Part shown: positions 23,213-37,983 of the stretch, one piece after another
Layout: each line of letters opens with the position of its first letter
Position numbering within the stretch: the first letter of the stretch is position 1
Source of the DNA: Heterodera schachtii
Taxonomy: Eukaryota; Nematoda; Chromadorea; Rhabditida; Heteroderidae
Direction: 5' to 3'
Length of the DNA stretch: 64,000 bases
Assembly: GCA_023374025.1 (NCBI GenBank)
Contig: SIJG01000055.1
Location: 124,001 to 188,000, forward strand
Notes under the pieces: generated by a model
What the model was told of the DNA's origin: nothing
Seen by the model: the letters and a program-made list of their open reading frames with translations, nothing else
The model's database searches: none
Translations under genes and position numbers: made by a program

Positions 23213-23662
23213 GAACCCGTCAGTTGGGCCCTCACGATTGGGCCCCCACGGTTGGGCCCTCACGTTTGGGCCCCACACGTTTGGGCCCCAGCATGTTTTT
23301 CCACTATAGCTTTTTTCTTTGGCATCCAAATCCAACATTCTTGGTATCATTCGAAAGCCCTTCACATGCTCTATTAGCCTTACAAAAAGCGAAAAGATTT
23401 TCAAGCCTGGAAAATATTTATTAAGAAAAAATTTCAAAAATTTTGACTTTTTTGCAATATTCAAGTATAACTTTTTTGGTAATTGTCTAATCGCGAAGCA
23501 ATAGCTTAGAAAAAGCTTCTAAACATGTTAAGCTTTCGAATGATATCACGTTTATTGGATTTGGATGACAAAGAAAAAAGTTATAGAAAGTTATAATGGA
23601 AAAATATTCTGGGGCCCAACCGTGGGCGCCCAATCGTGAGGGCCCAACTGACGTAGACCGGC
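23213..23662. repeat. Foldback repeat A, copy 1
   Basis: The ends are inverted: AACCCGTCAGTTGGGCCCTC on the left and GAGGGCCCAACTGACG on the right. Inside each arm are ATCCAAATCCAACATTCTTG / its complement and a block with TCGCGAAGCAATAGCTTAG. A second member lies at 25716-26059. Confidence 0.8.
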
Positions 23663-23706
23663 TTTTTGGCCTTTTTCCGAAAAATTCCATAAAAATGTAT
23701 TAAAAT

Positions 23707-24650
23707 TAGAGATCGGAATTTTGAGAAAATACGGATCGGGATTACGGACTAGGCACACATACGGATTACGGACTTACGGACCAAAAATCCGGAAAATCCG
23801 TAGTCCGTAAAACTCCGTATCCAGGAAAAATACGGATCCGTATACGGATACGGATTTTTTTTTAATTTCTTTCATATTCGATAAAAACTGATTTATAAAA
23901 TACAAATTTTGAATATTTAAAGCTAAAAGATTTTATAATAAATTTATTATAAATTCTAGGCAATAAAATTCAAAAAATACCCAACTCGGAACAAATTGAA
24001 AGTGGGGAATTAAATATTTCAGTATTTTTAATAATCATACATGGACAAGGGGAAGGGAGGATTAGAAATATGTTTTATGAAATACGAAATAACCTCCACC
24101 TCTGGCGAGGCCAAATTTTTTTAGGAACCGGCGGTGCCTATAGGCGCCACCAGGAAAATTTTGAAAAATTTACAAAACCAAGTTCGTAAAAAATTTAAGA
24201 AATTGAAAAACGAAATTCATTCTTAAAAAATTAACAAATTGGAAAAAAAATGAAATAGAATTTCGTAAAAGTTCAATGAAATGCAATTCAAAACGTAAAG
24301 GTTTTGATTTTTTTGCACAAAAATTTTGCTTTTTTCCAAATTTTTTCGATTTTGCCAAAAATTTTACGAAATAGACCCGCCAATTCCAAAGTATTGGCGA
24401 ATTGACTGCACAAGATTTCAAAATATAATCCATTTCACCTTAAAAACGCCAAAAAAAAATCCGTAATCCGTATCAAGAATTGTACGGATCGGGATCGGGA
24501 TTACGGACTAGGCACCCATACGGATTTACGGATTAAAAATCCGTAAAATCCGTAGTCCGTAAAAAATCCGTATCGGCCGAAAAAAATACGGATTACGAAC
24601 TACGGATCCGTAAAAATCCGTATACGGATCCTGTCCGTATCCGATCTCTA
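23707..24650. mobile_element. Non-autonomous hAT-like element with 8-bp TSD
   Basis: 944 bp with terminal inverted repeats TAGAGATCGGA / TCCGATCTCTA, flanked on both sides by the identical 8-mer ATTAAAAT (23699-23706 and 24651-24658). An 8-bp duplication and TAGAGATC-type ends are typical of hAT transposons. Subterminal regions are dense in TACGGAT/ATCCGTA units, likely transposase-binding repeats. No transposase frame is present. The middle contains the GC-rich palindrome at ~24127. Confidence 0.88.
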
Positions 24651-25236
24651 ATTAAAATTTCAAAAAAAAATTTCCCTGTGTCGCCTATCGGCACCAGGGA
24701 TGGGCGAAACTTCGAGCTTCGTGCTTCGAGCTTCGAAAACTTCGCGGTTTTTGGGCTTCGAACTTCGAGCTTCGGCTTCGGGTAATTTACCCGAAGTTTC
24801 GGGAAAAATACACCCCTAAAGATCGAGTTTTCAAAGCAAAAATACACCCATAATGTTGGCTTATGGTACATTTTAATTTAAATATCATTATTAACTTTTT
24901 GTTTTTTCTCATAATTACATGGGTGTCCAGTGGGTTATGCTCTTGGATCCGTTCGAATTTTTGCGTTGGATCAGTTCTCCTCCAAAAAAATATAAAAGAT
25001 AGGCTCAAAATCGGAAAATTTTTATATTTTTTGCTTAAATTTGTTACCCAAAATCGCAAAATTTTATAATTTTTTAGTGAAAATCTCTTAGTAAATTGTA
25101 TTCAAATTTTCAAAAATTTTCCCGCTCTTCACACCGCCAAAAAGCTTTTATTGATTTTTTTTAATTTGGAATAGAATTTTAAAAATAATGATTTTTGTTT
25201 TATGATTTTGACTATTAAAAAAGTTGTTGAAATTTT

Positions 25237-25690
25237 GGTAATTTTTCCTAGGCTAATTCTTGATGCTGATCACGAATCTGATGTTTATTTTTACCTACAA
25301 CGTGTTTTACGTGAGTTACGTGAAAATTTACCTGTAAAATTTTAAATTTTCAAAAATTAATTTTTAAACATGTTCGTTGGTCTCTAATGTCTTATTTATG
25401 TTTAATCTGTGACTGTTCACTGTTTGTTGGTCTCTAGCGGAACCCATCGCCAAATGCTGGACAGTTACTTTTGCGAATTTTTATGGCGTCAAGATGTTAA
25501 AAGACGAAATATCGATGCATTTGATGAAATTTTACATGATATTGTGGAATTTATGCCCCCAGTTTAATTTTAGAAAATTTAAAATTTTACACGTAAATTT
25601 TCACGTAACTCACGTAAAACACGTTGTAGCTAAAAATAAACGTCAGATTCGTGATCAGCATCAAAAATAAGCCTAGGAAAAATTACTAAA
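25237..25690. repeat. R1-type palindrome with ACGTG arms
   Basis: The left arm reads AATTTTTCCTAGGCTAATTC, GCTGATCACGAATCTGA and ACAACGTGTTTTACGTGAG; the right arm is the reverse complement ending CCTAGGAAAAATT. A ~200-bp unique centre separates them. Confidence 0.8.
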
Positions 25691-25715
25691 AAAAAATTTC
25701 AGGGGGGGTGGCAAA

Positions 25716-26059
25716 ACCCGGAAGAACCCAACTTTTTTCTTTGTTATCCAAATCCAACATTGTTGGTATCATTCGAAAGCTTAATGTATTTATAAACTTT
25801 TTCTAAGCTATTGCTTCGCGATTAGACAAATACCAAAAATGTTATACATGAAAATTGCGAAAAACTTGAAATTTTGAAGTTTTTTCTTAATAAAAATTTT
25901 TCCAGGCTAGAAAATCTTTTCTTTTTGAAAGACTAATAGAGCATGTTAATAGCTTTCGAATGATACCAAGATTGTTGGATTTGGATAACAAATAGAAAAA
26001 GCTATATTGGAAAAACCTGCTGGCGCCCAACCGTGGGCGCCCAACTGACGGGTTCCGGT
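25716..26059. repeat. Foldback repeat A, copy 2
   Basis: Same family as 23213-23662: ATCCAAATCCAACATTGTTG, GCTTTCGAATGATACCAAG and GGGCGCCCAACTGACGGGTT. It is shorter and its left GC-rich terminus is degraded. Confidence 0.75.
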
Positions 26060-26311
26060 ATTTACATATTTTATATTGTTAAATTATTTGGCATTATGAT
26101 TTTTAATTTTCAAATAAAATTTGTTAAGGATCCTCCGAGAAATTGGGACACAAAATTGCGTAGATTTTGACCTTTTGAAAAGCCTGGACCTGGATTCATG
26201 TTGACTTAGATTTGGATTCCTTGAAAGAAACCCATAAAATCTAAGTCCAGGAAATCTATACTTCTTAATCCACTTTATTAAATTACAATTTAAGATAAAA
26301 ATATTATTTTG

Positions 26312-27096
26312 ATGGATTTGGGGCCGCGCGACGACGAGGGAAGGCCGTGCAAGGCGTGCTTCAGCTTCGAGGACATGCTGCGGATGATGGGCAAAAAGAA
26401 GGCAGCCGATCGGCGGAACGGCGAAGCGCAAAACAAAACGGCGGGGGACGAACCGTCGACTTCGAGCAGTTCTTCGGCGGATGGGAGGAGGACGGACTGT
26501 CCATTGGACAAAGACGAATTGGGAAGGTGAGCCAACGGCGGACGGGCGAATAATTTCGGAATGTTTATACGAATTCGTTACAACGCCTAATTCTTTCAGG
26601 TCGACTTGGAATTTGATGCATTCCATGTCCGTTTACTACCCAAAAGAGCCGACAGAACAGCAAAAGACGGCAATGGGACAAACCATCGACGGAATTTCAA
26701 AGGTTTGTTGGAAATCCTTTCGAGTGCCCTTTTCAAAAATAAATGATTCTTTCTCACTCGGTTGGCTAAATTCGTTTTAGAGGATTCCCTTGGACAGAAA
26801 TTTGAGGTCTCGTGGCCCGTCGAACAACCTTTTTCTTTTCTTTTTGCCTGCCACGGCTGACAGTTCATTTGTCTTTTTACATTTAGACTTATCCGTGCGA
26901 CCATTGCGCCGCCGACTTTCGCGCCGATCTCCGCGCCCATCCGCCCCTTTTGAATTCTCGCGACGCATTCGCCCGTTGGATGTGCGAGGCGCACAACCGC
27001 GTCAATGTCAAGCTGGGCAAAGAGCGCTTCGACTGCTCGCGCGTGATGGAGCGGTGGCGCGACGGATGGCGGGACGGATCATGCGAAAATAATTAG
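26312..27096 (+). CDS. GFER: Erv1/ALR FAD-linked sulfhydryl oxidase
   Basis: Three exons, 26312-26526, 26600-26702 and 26887-27096, encode 175 aa. It oxidises Mia40-type substrates in the mitochondrial intermembrane space and passes electrons to cytochrome c or oxygen. The N-terminal shuttle CxxC is present (GRPCKACFSFEDML, matching the CRAC of long ALR). The catalytic domain has STWNLMHSMSVYYP, the redox-active TYPCDHCAADF, the FAD-binding HNRVNVKLGKERFDCSRV, and the final Cys of the structural disulfide (GSC). A Ser-rich linker joins the two parts. All family cysteines are present, so activity is expected. Many nematodes lack a clear Mia40, which makes the retained shuttle motif notable. 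Confidence 0.96.
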
Positions 27097-27838
27097 GGGG
27101 GCAATGAGTGGCAAATGTTGGCATCAAATGATTACTTTTAGCTTTTTGGTTTTTTTGTTATCGTTTTTAAATTTTGAATATTTTTGTATAAAGAATCACT
27201 TTTTCTGTTTTTTCGATATTTTTTCGAAATTGCCCCTTAATTACCCTCTTAATGTGTTTGTTTTCTTCCATTATTTTTCCATTTTTTCGATGTCTCTTCA
27301 ATTTGTTTTATTCAATTTCCCCCAATTTGTTCCTTTTCTTCCGAGTGCCAATGCCATCGTTTTTTTGCTTTCCCTCCCTTCCAAACATTGCGTGTTCGTT
27401 CGCCGGTGACCATTGTCCAAAATTCTCGCCATTGCTTAACCAAATGAGTGCGTTTCGTCGGTGTTGGCCATCCGTCCCCTCCCCCCCCCCCCCCTCTTTT
27501 TTTGTTTGTTTTTGGCAGTTCATTCATTTCTTTCAAATCCCTCCCCCTTATCTTTCCTGGTCAATCTCTCCCCCCTCCTCAAAATGAATTCATTCACGCC
27601 ATGTCCCCCCCCCCCCCCCAGCGAAAGGGACAGACAATAGCGAAGAAATGCAATTAACGAGAGATTATCACCAGCAGAGAGAGGGGTGAAGGGTAAGGGG
27701 AGGGCATTCATTGCCCGGGGCATTTTGGGAGATGGTCAAATGATAAGCGAACTTCGGACGGATGAGTACCAGAACCTGAACATTTGTTGTCGGTCAGTCC
27801 GCAACAATTGCACCCGTTGACAGGGAGTGCCCCGGGAT
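27097..27838. other. Intergenic, 3' flank of ALR
   Basis: Pyrimidine-rich flank with C runs at ~27480 and ~27606. No coding feature is supported. The region ends at the target duplication of the hAT-like element. Confidence 0.5.
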
Positions 27839-28817
27839 CAGGGCTGTGCGAAAATCACAAAAAAATTTTTTCGTATACGAAAACGAAACGAAAAAGTGCA
27901 TTCGATACGAAAACGAAACACGAAACGAAAAAAATTTTTTTGAAAACCGAAAACGAAACACGAAACGAAAAAATTTTGACGGACGAAAACGAAACACGAA
28001 AACGAAAAAATAACCATTTTCGTACGAAACGAAACGAAAAAAACCGAAAATTTTTTGAACTTATTTCAATCATAATTAAGAAACATAAAACTTTAAAAAT
28101 AAGATTTCGGGTCAAAAAAGGCAATCTTGCAAAATTGGTTCGAATCAGTTAATATATTTTTTTCGATAAAAAATGTATTAAAATGTTATGTTTTTCACAT
28201 CCTATTATGGATTTTAACAATTTTTGGGGAAGAAATTAGCAAATCGTACATTTCGGTGAAACCGTGCTGAAAAAAAAAAAAGATTTTCAAACGTTTTTTT
28301 GCAGTGTTTTTTTTTTACAAGTTGATGAATGGGAAGTGGGTCCGGCGGCGCCGATAGGCGACGCCGGGAAAATTTTTGAAAATTTGAGTGCTATTTCATA
28401 GCAGATTTTCTATTAAAATCGGTAAAAACATGATTAAAAAATCGGTAAAATAAAGTGCGGTCATGCGGGATCGAACATTAATGCACAGCACAAAACAAAC
28501 CTGCTGTTTTCACCACTAAACTAAAATACTTAAATAATAAAACTTATTATTTCTTACCAAAAAAGTCATTCTTAAGGGTGTAAATATTTTCGTCTTTTTC
28601 GTAAAATATTGCTCTGACGAAAACGAAAACGAAACGAAAATCCAAAATTTTAAAAACCGAAAACGAAACACGAAACGAAAAACAAAATTTTGAAAACCGA
28701 AACCGAAAACGAAACGAAAAAACTTTAGCGGACGAAAACGAAACACGAAAACGAAACTCAAAAAGTGCCGAAAATGTAGGACGAAACGAAAACGACACGA
28801 AATTTCGTCCAGCCCTG
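27839..28817. mobile_element. Non-autonomous hAT-like element with 8-bp TSD
   Basis: 979 bp starting CAGGGCTG and ending CAGCCCTG, flanked on both sides by CCCGGGAT (27831-27838 and 28818-28825). The CAGGG ends and 8-bp duplication match hAT transposons. Both ends hold dense direct repeats of CGAAAACGAAACACGAAAC units. The centre has a GC-rich palindrome (28341-28368) and a tRNA-like A-box/B-box segment on the minus strand (~28440-28520). There is no transposase. Confidence 0.9.
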
Positions 28818-29022
28818 CCCGGGATTGGGCATTTTGGGGCTTGCGGGGTGATCAGCGGGGAGAAAATGATTTCAGCCCCGTTTTTTTGGTTCATTGCTTA
28901 GTCTCCTCCATTTCCTTTTCCTCCTCCCTTTTATTTTCATTCCTCCCCCCCCCCCCCCCCACATTCCCTCTTTTTTAAACTGTTTTTTGCAATGCTTTTC
29001 CTTTTCCTCCTCTAATTGTTTT
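28818..29022. other. Spacer before the 62-bp minisatellite
   Basis: Target duplication of the hAT-like element, then pyrimidine-rich DNA with a C run at ~28946. Nothing else recognisable. Confidence 0.4.
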
Positions 29023-30495
29023 TCCTCCTCCTCCCCCTCCCTCGTCCTTTCTCTCCTCCCTCTTCCATTCTCATCCTTTGCTATTCCTCCTCCTCCCCCT
29101 CCCTCGTCCTTTCTCTCCTCCCTCTTCCATTCTCATCCTTTGCTATTCCTCCTCCTCCCCCTCCCTCGTCCTTTCTCTCCTCCCTCTTCCATTCTCATCC
29201 TTTGCTATTCCTCCTCCTCCCCCTCCCTCGTCCTTTCTCTCCTCCCTCTTCCATTCTCATCTTTGCTATTCCTCCTCCTCCCCCTCCCTCGTCCTTTCTC
29301 TCCTCCCTCTTCCATTCTCATCCTTTGCTATTCCTCCTCCTCCCCCTCCCTCGTCCTTTCTCTCCTCCCTCTTCCATTCTCATCCTTTGCTATTCCTCCT
29401 CCTCCCCCTCCCTCGTCCTTTCTCTCCTCCCTCTTCCATTCTCATCCTTTGCTATTCCTCCTCCTCCCCCTCCCTCGTCCTTTCTCTCCTCCCTCTTCCA
29501 TTCTCATCCTTTGCTATTCCTCCTCCTCCCCCTCCCTCGTCCTTTCTCTCCTCCCTCTTCCATTCTCATCTTTGCTATTCCTCCTCCTCCCCCTCCCTCG
29601 TCCTTTCTCTCCTCCCTCTTCCATTCTCATCCTTTGCTATTCCTCCTCCTCCCCCTCCCTCGTCCTTTCTCTCCTCCCTCTTCCATTCTCATCCTTTGTT
29701 ATTCCTCCTCCTCCCCCTCCCTCGTCCTTTCTCTCCTCCCTCTTCCATTCTCATCCTTTGCTATTCCTCCTCCTCCCCCTCCCTCGTCCTTTCTCTCCTC
29801 CCTCTTCCATTCTCATCCTTTGCTATTCCTCCTCCTCCCCCTCCCTCGTCCTTTCTCTCCTCCCTCTTCCATTCTCATCCTTTGCTATTCCTCCTCCTCC
29901 CCCTCCCTCGTCCTTTCTCTCCTCCCTCTTCCATTCTCATCCTTTGCTATTCCTCCTCCTCCCCCTCCCTCGTCCTTTCTTTCCTCCCTCTTCCATTCTC
30001 ATCCTTTGCTATTCCTCCTCCTCCCCCTCCCTCGTCCTTTCTCTCCTCCCTCTTCCATTCTCATCCTTTGCTATTCCTCCTCCTCCCCCTCCCTCGTCCT
30101 TTCTCTCCTCCCTCTTCCATTCTCATCCTTTGCTATTCCTCCTCCTCCCCCTCCCTCGTCCTTTTTCTCCTCCCTCTTCCATTCTCATCCTTTGCTATTC
30201 CTCCTCCTCCCCCTCCCTCGTCCTTTCTTTCCTCCCTCTTCCATTCTCATCCTTTGCTATTCCTCCTCCTCCCCCTCCCTCGTCCTTTTTCTCCTCCCTC
30301 TTCCATTCTCATCCTTTGCTATTCCTCCTCCTCGCCCTCCCTCGTCCTTTCTCTCCTCCCTCTTCCATTCTCATCCTTTGCTATTCCTCCTCCTCCCCCT
30401 CCCTCGTCCTTTCTCTCCTCCCTCTTCCATTCTCATCCTTTGCTATTCCTCCTCCTCCCCCTCCCTCGTCCTTTTTCTCCTCCCTCTTCCATTTC
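29023..30495 (+). repeat. 62-bp minisatellite, about 24 units
   Basis: A highly homogeneous unit containing CCTTTGCTATTCCTCCTCCT, TCCCTCGTCC and TCTTCCATTCTCAT recurs every 62 bp. Two units (~29255 and ~29570) lack one C, and late units carry CTCTCC to CTTTCC or TTCTCC variants. The unit is purely pyrimidine-biased and has no stop in any plus-strand frame, so long open frames run through it. 62 is not a multiple of 3, so these are not protein repeats. Confidence 0.97.
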
Positions 30496-32571
30496 CTCCT
30501 TTCTCTTCTACGGTTTGTCCCGCCTCTTCTCCCGCTTCTTCTGTTCTTGCTGCCCCCAATGCGTTTGTCTTCTGTCTCTTCGCCCTTTTATGCCCTCCCC
30601 GTCATTTCCTCCCCCCCCCCCTTTTTCATCCCTTTGCCATTAATCGCCCCATAAACTTTCATCCGATTTTTACACACTTTGATGGAAGGGAAAGAGTGAA
30701 TCATTTTATGACCGTCCAAAGGCACTTTCTTTGCGGGCATTTTGAAAAATGCGTAAAAAATTGGCGGGAAGGGCGACGATTCATTTGCCATTCATTCATT
30801 AGCCAAGAGACAAAATCAGAAGGATCGCTTCTTTTTTGATTATATAACTCTTATGCTCTTCCTTTATACAACGAAGCACCCACAGACAATCAGCTATTTT
30901 AATTAATGATAATCGACTAACAGAAGCGGTGGGACCGATCGGAGGCCGTCCCTGAAAGATTTACATTTTTTTTTGAAGGGTTCAGAAGAAAGTCCATAAA
31001 AATTTAAATGTTTATTTTTCTATTTAAATGTGCCTTTTGTCCTTTCCCCCCCCCCCTCCAATTATTACCTCATTTATTATTTTTCATTTCCTTCCTTTCC
31101 CCTTTACTAATCGTTTTGTAAACATTCCTTCTCCCTCCCCCCCCCCCAATTTCATTCTCAAAAAGGCGCCGTGCCGAAACGGACGGAAGTGAAAGTTTCG
31201 GCGCCAAACATTTGTGAGGTCATCCAACTCACTTTGCTGATCGCATTTCTCCTCTCCCTTTTCTCCTTTGTCATTTCCTCTCAAAATCCGCTGAATGTTT
31301 GTTCATCAATCAAAGAAAAAAGTAAAAAAAAAAAGTGCCAAAGGACCCGGAGGGATCTTCAATAGGAATGGAAGCAGCAGAACTCGGGACCAAGAGATGA
31401 TTTCTCAAAAGCATCATATGACTGACCGGCGGGACCTGAACCAATCGTTAAGTTCCGACCGGGACTTTCCGAGTACCGACCAACCCCAATAAAGCCAAAC
31501 GTCAGTTATCACTTCTTGAAATAACGTATCCTTTTTTCTTTCTACCGTAACTGCCCAAGAAAAAAGGGGAGGAGAAGAGAGTTGGAAAGTTTGACATTGT
31601 TTCGTGCCGATCGTTATCTTTTGGCGCCTTCGTGTAACCACCAGCAGAAGGCAGTGATTAATGGAAAGACAAACGAATTTTATCGAATCCAACGCAAAAT
31701 GGGGCGCTATTTCAAACCGTAAAATAGGATACTGTAGAAAGTGTGAGCGAGGGTACTGTGTGAGCTTACGACAGGGCGCGGGGGGTGTTACAGTATATGA
31801 GGGAAGTGTTTCTCTCATCAGCAGGAGGGGATACTGTAAGGAACTTTTTCAAGGGTAGGGGGAGAATAGTCACAATAAATGAGTTGAGATTACCAAGATG
31901 AATGCCGGAAGCAATTCTCTTGTTTGGCTCTGTCCGTCAGTCTTCCCATTTTGCCATTTCTTTTCTGCTGTCATACTGTAATTCCAAAGCATTCACTCGG
32001 CAATCACTGTTTAATCGCCCCCTCCCCCATTCCTTCTAAGATTTGAAATTGTCATAAGTCGGGCCATCCTCCGGGAGGGACCCTCCGCCCCCCCCTCCGT
32101 CCCCATCAAATTGCTCCTCCGTTGGCACATCTGTTGCGCCAGACCGTTCAGCCAAAGGGCAATTACACGGGGGACCACACAGCAGCACACATCACGACCA
32201 ACCCAACACATCATTCACCCACTCATTGTCAGTTGCACTGGGGTTGTGCAAGTCGCAACACCCCACGCCCCCCGGGGGACACGCCCCCACTGAACGGAAA
32301 CAGCGGCGGAAGGACGAAGGACGACACTCACAAATACCACGGCATGGAACCAAATCAAATGAACAGAGCGACGCAGTGATCGCAGTGACCACCTATAACT
32401 CAATGCTCACTGTTTCCAATTGAATACTCATTTGTCCTTTCGCGCGAATTCTTAGAATTTCAAAATTTTCCTTAAAATAAATGGCCAATTCATTTCCATT
32501 TTCTCATTTTATTAACATGCATTTCGATCTAAGCATTGTATTCCCTTTCCGTTTTGCCTAATTACCTAATT
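30496..32571. other. Intergenic region before the bHLH gene
   Basis: About 2 kb. Contains C runs (30611, 31048, 31138), a possible exon-like stretch at 31168-31365 with a hydrophobic segment (VIQLTLLIAFLLSLFSFVIS) but no ATG, and several TACTGTA/TACAGTA words between 31728 and 31980. No confident gene. Confidence 0.4.
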
Positions 32572-33685
32572 ATGCTGCCGTTGCCTTTCTCTTCCGCCTT
32601 CACTTCGGTTTCTTCCCCGTCCAATTGCCCGTCTTCCTCTTCATCTTCCTCTTCTTCTTCATCCTCTTCTGTTTCTTCCTCATCCGTCTCGTGCTTGCCG
32701 TCGCCCCATTTTGCTCCGTGGCCCCCGTGCCATCCCTCGCCGGCGTTTGACCCGTCTTTTTTCTGCTGGGACTTTTGCCAAATTGTGCCACACCAAATCC
32801 CGACAAATTCAATACCAAATTTGGCAGAAGGACAACATCATTGGTAAGACAGGCAATAAAAAGAGAAAAAGAATACATAAGTTCCGATTAAGTCAAAAAA
32901 AAGGGGGAAAATCCTTTCGGTACGCTTTTTAAATTTTTCCTCTCAAAATGCCAAAGTTTCAGCCCAAATTCGCCGTTCTCTTCAACTTCTTCTCTTTCTC
33001 CACCGATCAAAATTTGTGCATTTGCATCAGCGAAATATTGCCACACAAATTCAACTGAAAAAACAGCTAAAAAGAAGCAAAAAGGCGGGGAACACCGACG
33101 CTACAAAACACCAAGTCCACAACTGCTGAGGGTACGAAGAGAGGTGAGAGAAAAAAAAAAAAGGGAATGAGGGGAGAGAGAGAGTGAGAGAGAGAGAGAG
33201 AGAGATGAGGGGGAAAACAGAGAGGGAGAGACAGAGAGAAGGGGAAAGGAGGGAAGAAATAGAGAGAGAAAGAGGAGAGGGTAGATGGAGGTGGAGAGTG
33301 AGAGAGAGAGGGTGGGAAGAGAAAGTGGGAAATGAGAAGAGAGGGGGGGGGGGGGGGGGGGGGAGAAGAGAGATTTGGTTTGAAAAATAATAACTTTAAA
33401 TTCCAAATTAAATCTTCTTCAGAATGCAAATGCCCGCGAAAGGAAAAGGATGCGTTTGCTGAACAAGGCTTACGAAAAGGCGAGTTTCCGCCTTCAATTT
33501 TAAAATATTTGCCACTCAATTATTTATTTATTTCTCTTTTCCTTTTTTAGCTTCGTGCCGTTTTGCCACCGAAGGGAAACGGCCAAAAATTGTCAAAATT
33601 CGAAGCACTGCAAAATGCGTACAATCACATCACAAATTTAACTAATGTTTTGGAAAACGAAGCGACGGCGGCGGACCGAAGCTGA
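32572..33685 (+). CDS. Atonal/LIN-32-like bHLH transcription factor
   Basis: Four exons, 32572-32843, 32963-33143, 33423-33479 and 33551-33685, give 214 aa; an upstream ATG at 32536 would add 12. The C-terminal third is a bHLH domain: basic region RRENANARERKRMRLLN, helix 1 KAYEKLRAVLP, loop PKGNGQ, then KLSKFEALQNAYNHITNLT. KLSKFE and the preceding YKTPSPQLLRV resemble atonal/lin-32 proneural factors, which dimerise with E-proteins to specify neurons. The N-terminus is Ser-rich (polySer run) and low complexity. Intron 2 (33144-33422) is largely a GA microsatellite. Intron 3 begins with GC rather than GT (AAG/GCGAGT). Subfamily placement is inferred. Confidence 0.82.
33168..33365 (+). repeat. 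(GA)n / G-run repeat in bHLH intron 2
   Basis: Impure GA repeat ending in a ~20-nt G run. It lies between the donor at 33144 and acceptor at 33422. Confidence 0.95.
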
Positions 33686-34721
33686 GAAAGGCAAAACGGA
33701 CAAAAGAACGAAAGAAAGAAGAACGGACATATTGTCAAATATCTTTCTATTTTATTTCTTTTGTTTCAAAGTGCCAATTTTACCTTTTTGTGCCTGCCAA
33801 CTTTTTCTATGCAATTAAATCCCATTTTATCGCATTGTCATTTTGTGATTCGTTCGTTTTGGGTTTTTTACCGATCACTGATCAGTGATCATCATAGTCT
33901 TTCATTCCCCGGTCATTGCCCCCCCCATTTTCTTTGGCATTGCGCAACTTGCCCCTTCTGTCCGTGGTTGTTGCTAATGATGATGAATGGTGAAAGGATT
34001 GTTTTTGGCTGTTCCGCTCATATCAAAGGGCTGACCGCGTAAATTTATTCATTAACGCCGAAAGAATTGTCGGAGCGTAAAATGCCAATGTTTTACGGAA
34101 TGTTTTATTCGGGAAAGAGTGGCCAATCGGTCACCGGGCATTAATTAATTAATTAATCGTCTCACATTTTATTTTTCGCTTAGTCAATCCTCGAGACTCT
34201 CGATTCGCTTATCCCCCGAAGGGATTCATTCGCCTTTCGTTTGTCCCTCCCTTTCCGTCCATTCCGCAATGTATCACCAGCAATCATTATTAATGGGACT
34301 CGTCATTTCCTTATTAGAGCACCGTTACGCAATTCGTCGCCGGACACTTTTTGAGTGAATGCCGCCCAAAATCCCGGGGAAGGCGTTGGAATGAATCCGA
34401 CAATTAGCCCCTGGGGCATGGGAGTGCCCTCCCCCAGCGGCATTCCCTTCCAAATGGACAATTTGACCTTTTGCCCCCCCCCCCCATTAATAATAAATAA
34501 TATTTGAACGGAAGAAGGGAGAAAGGGAGAAAGGGAAGAACATCTGTTGTAATGGGAAGATTAATGAGGGGGGGGGGGGAAGAAGGTGAAAAATAAGAGA
34601 ACTGATCAGATCTGCTGTGATCAATAGCAAAAGTTTAAAACAATTAAATGAATAAAATATTTCAAAATGGCCTAAATTATAATGACTTTTCGGTCGAAAA
34701 CAATGAAACGCATTCGACGGA
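33686..34721. other. Convergent intergenic, bHLH and stomatin 3' flanks
   Basis: AT-rich with C/G runs at ~34475 and ~34570, an ATTAATTAATTAATTAAT stretch at ~34142 and a TGATCAGTGATCA palindrome at ~33879. No gene found. Confidence 0.5.

Positions 34722-37983
<3,262 letters not shown>

Larger units (their letters stand above)
22864..26311. other. Repeat-dominated intergenic region
   Basis: About 3.4 kb between the second Clc-like gene and ALR, made mostly of the elements listed separately (foldbacks at 23.2 and 25.7 kb, hAT-like at 23.7 kb, palindrome at 25.2 kb). At 24.7 kb there is a run of TTCGAGC/CTTCG units. No gene is supported. Confidence 0.6.

Noticed and set aside
24705..24800. Third hAT-like terminus (CAGGGATGGGC) with TTCGAGCTTCG units
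   Set aside because: The CAGGG overlaps a variant of the GC palindrome and no matching right end or target duplication was found; possibly a truncated element, but not supported.
28440..28520. tRNA gene inside the second hAT-like element
   Set aside because: A- and B-box-like words are present, but acceptor and T stems do not pair; at most a tRNA-derived fragment.
28894..30839. Three overlapping plus-strand open frames of 521-607 codons rich in Pro/Ser/Leu
   Set aside because: They are the three readings of the 62-bp minisatellite, which has no stop codon; none has a signal or domain, and the unit length is not divisible by three.
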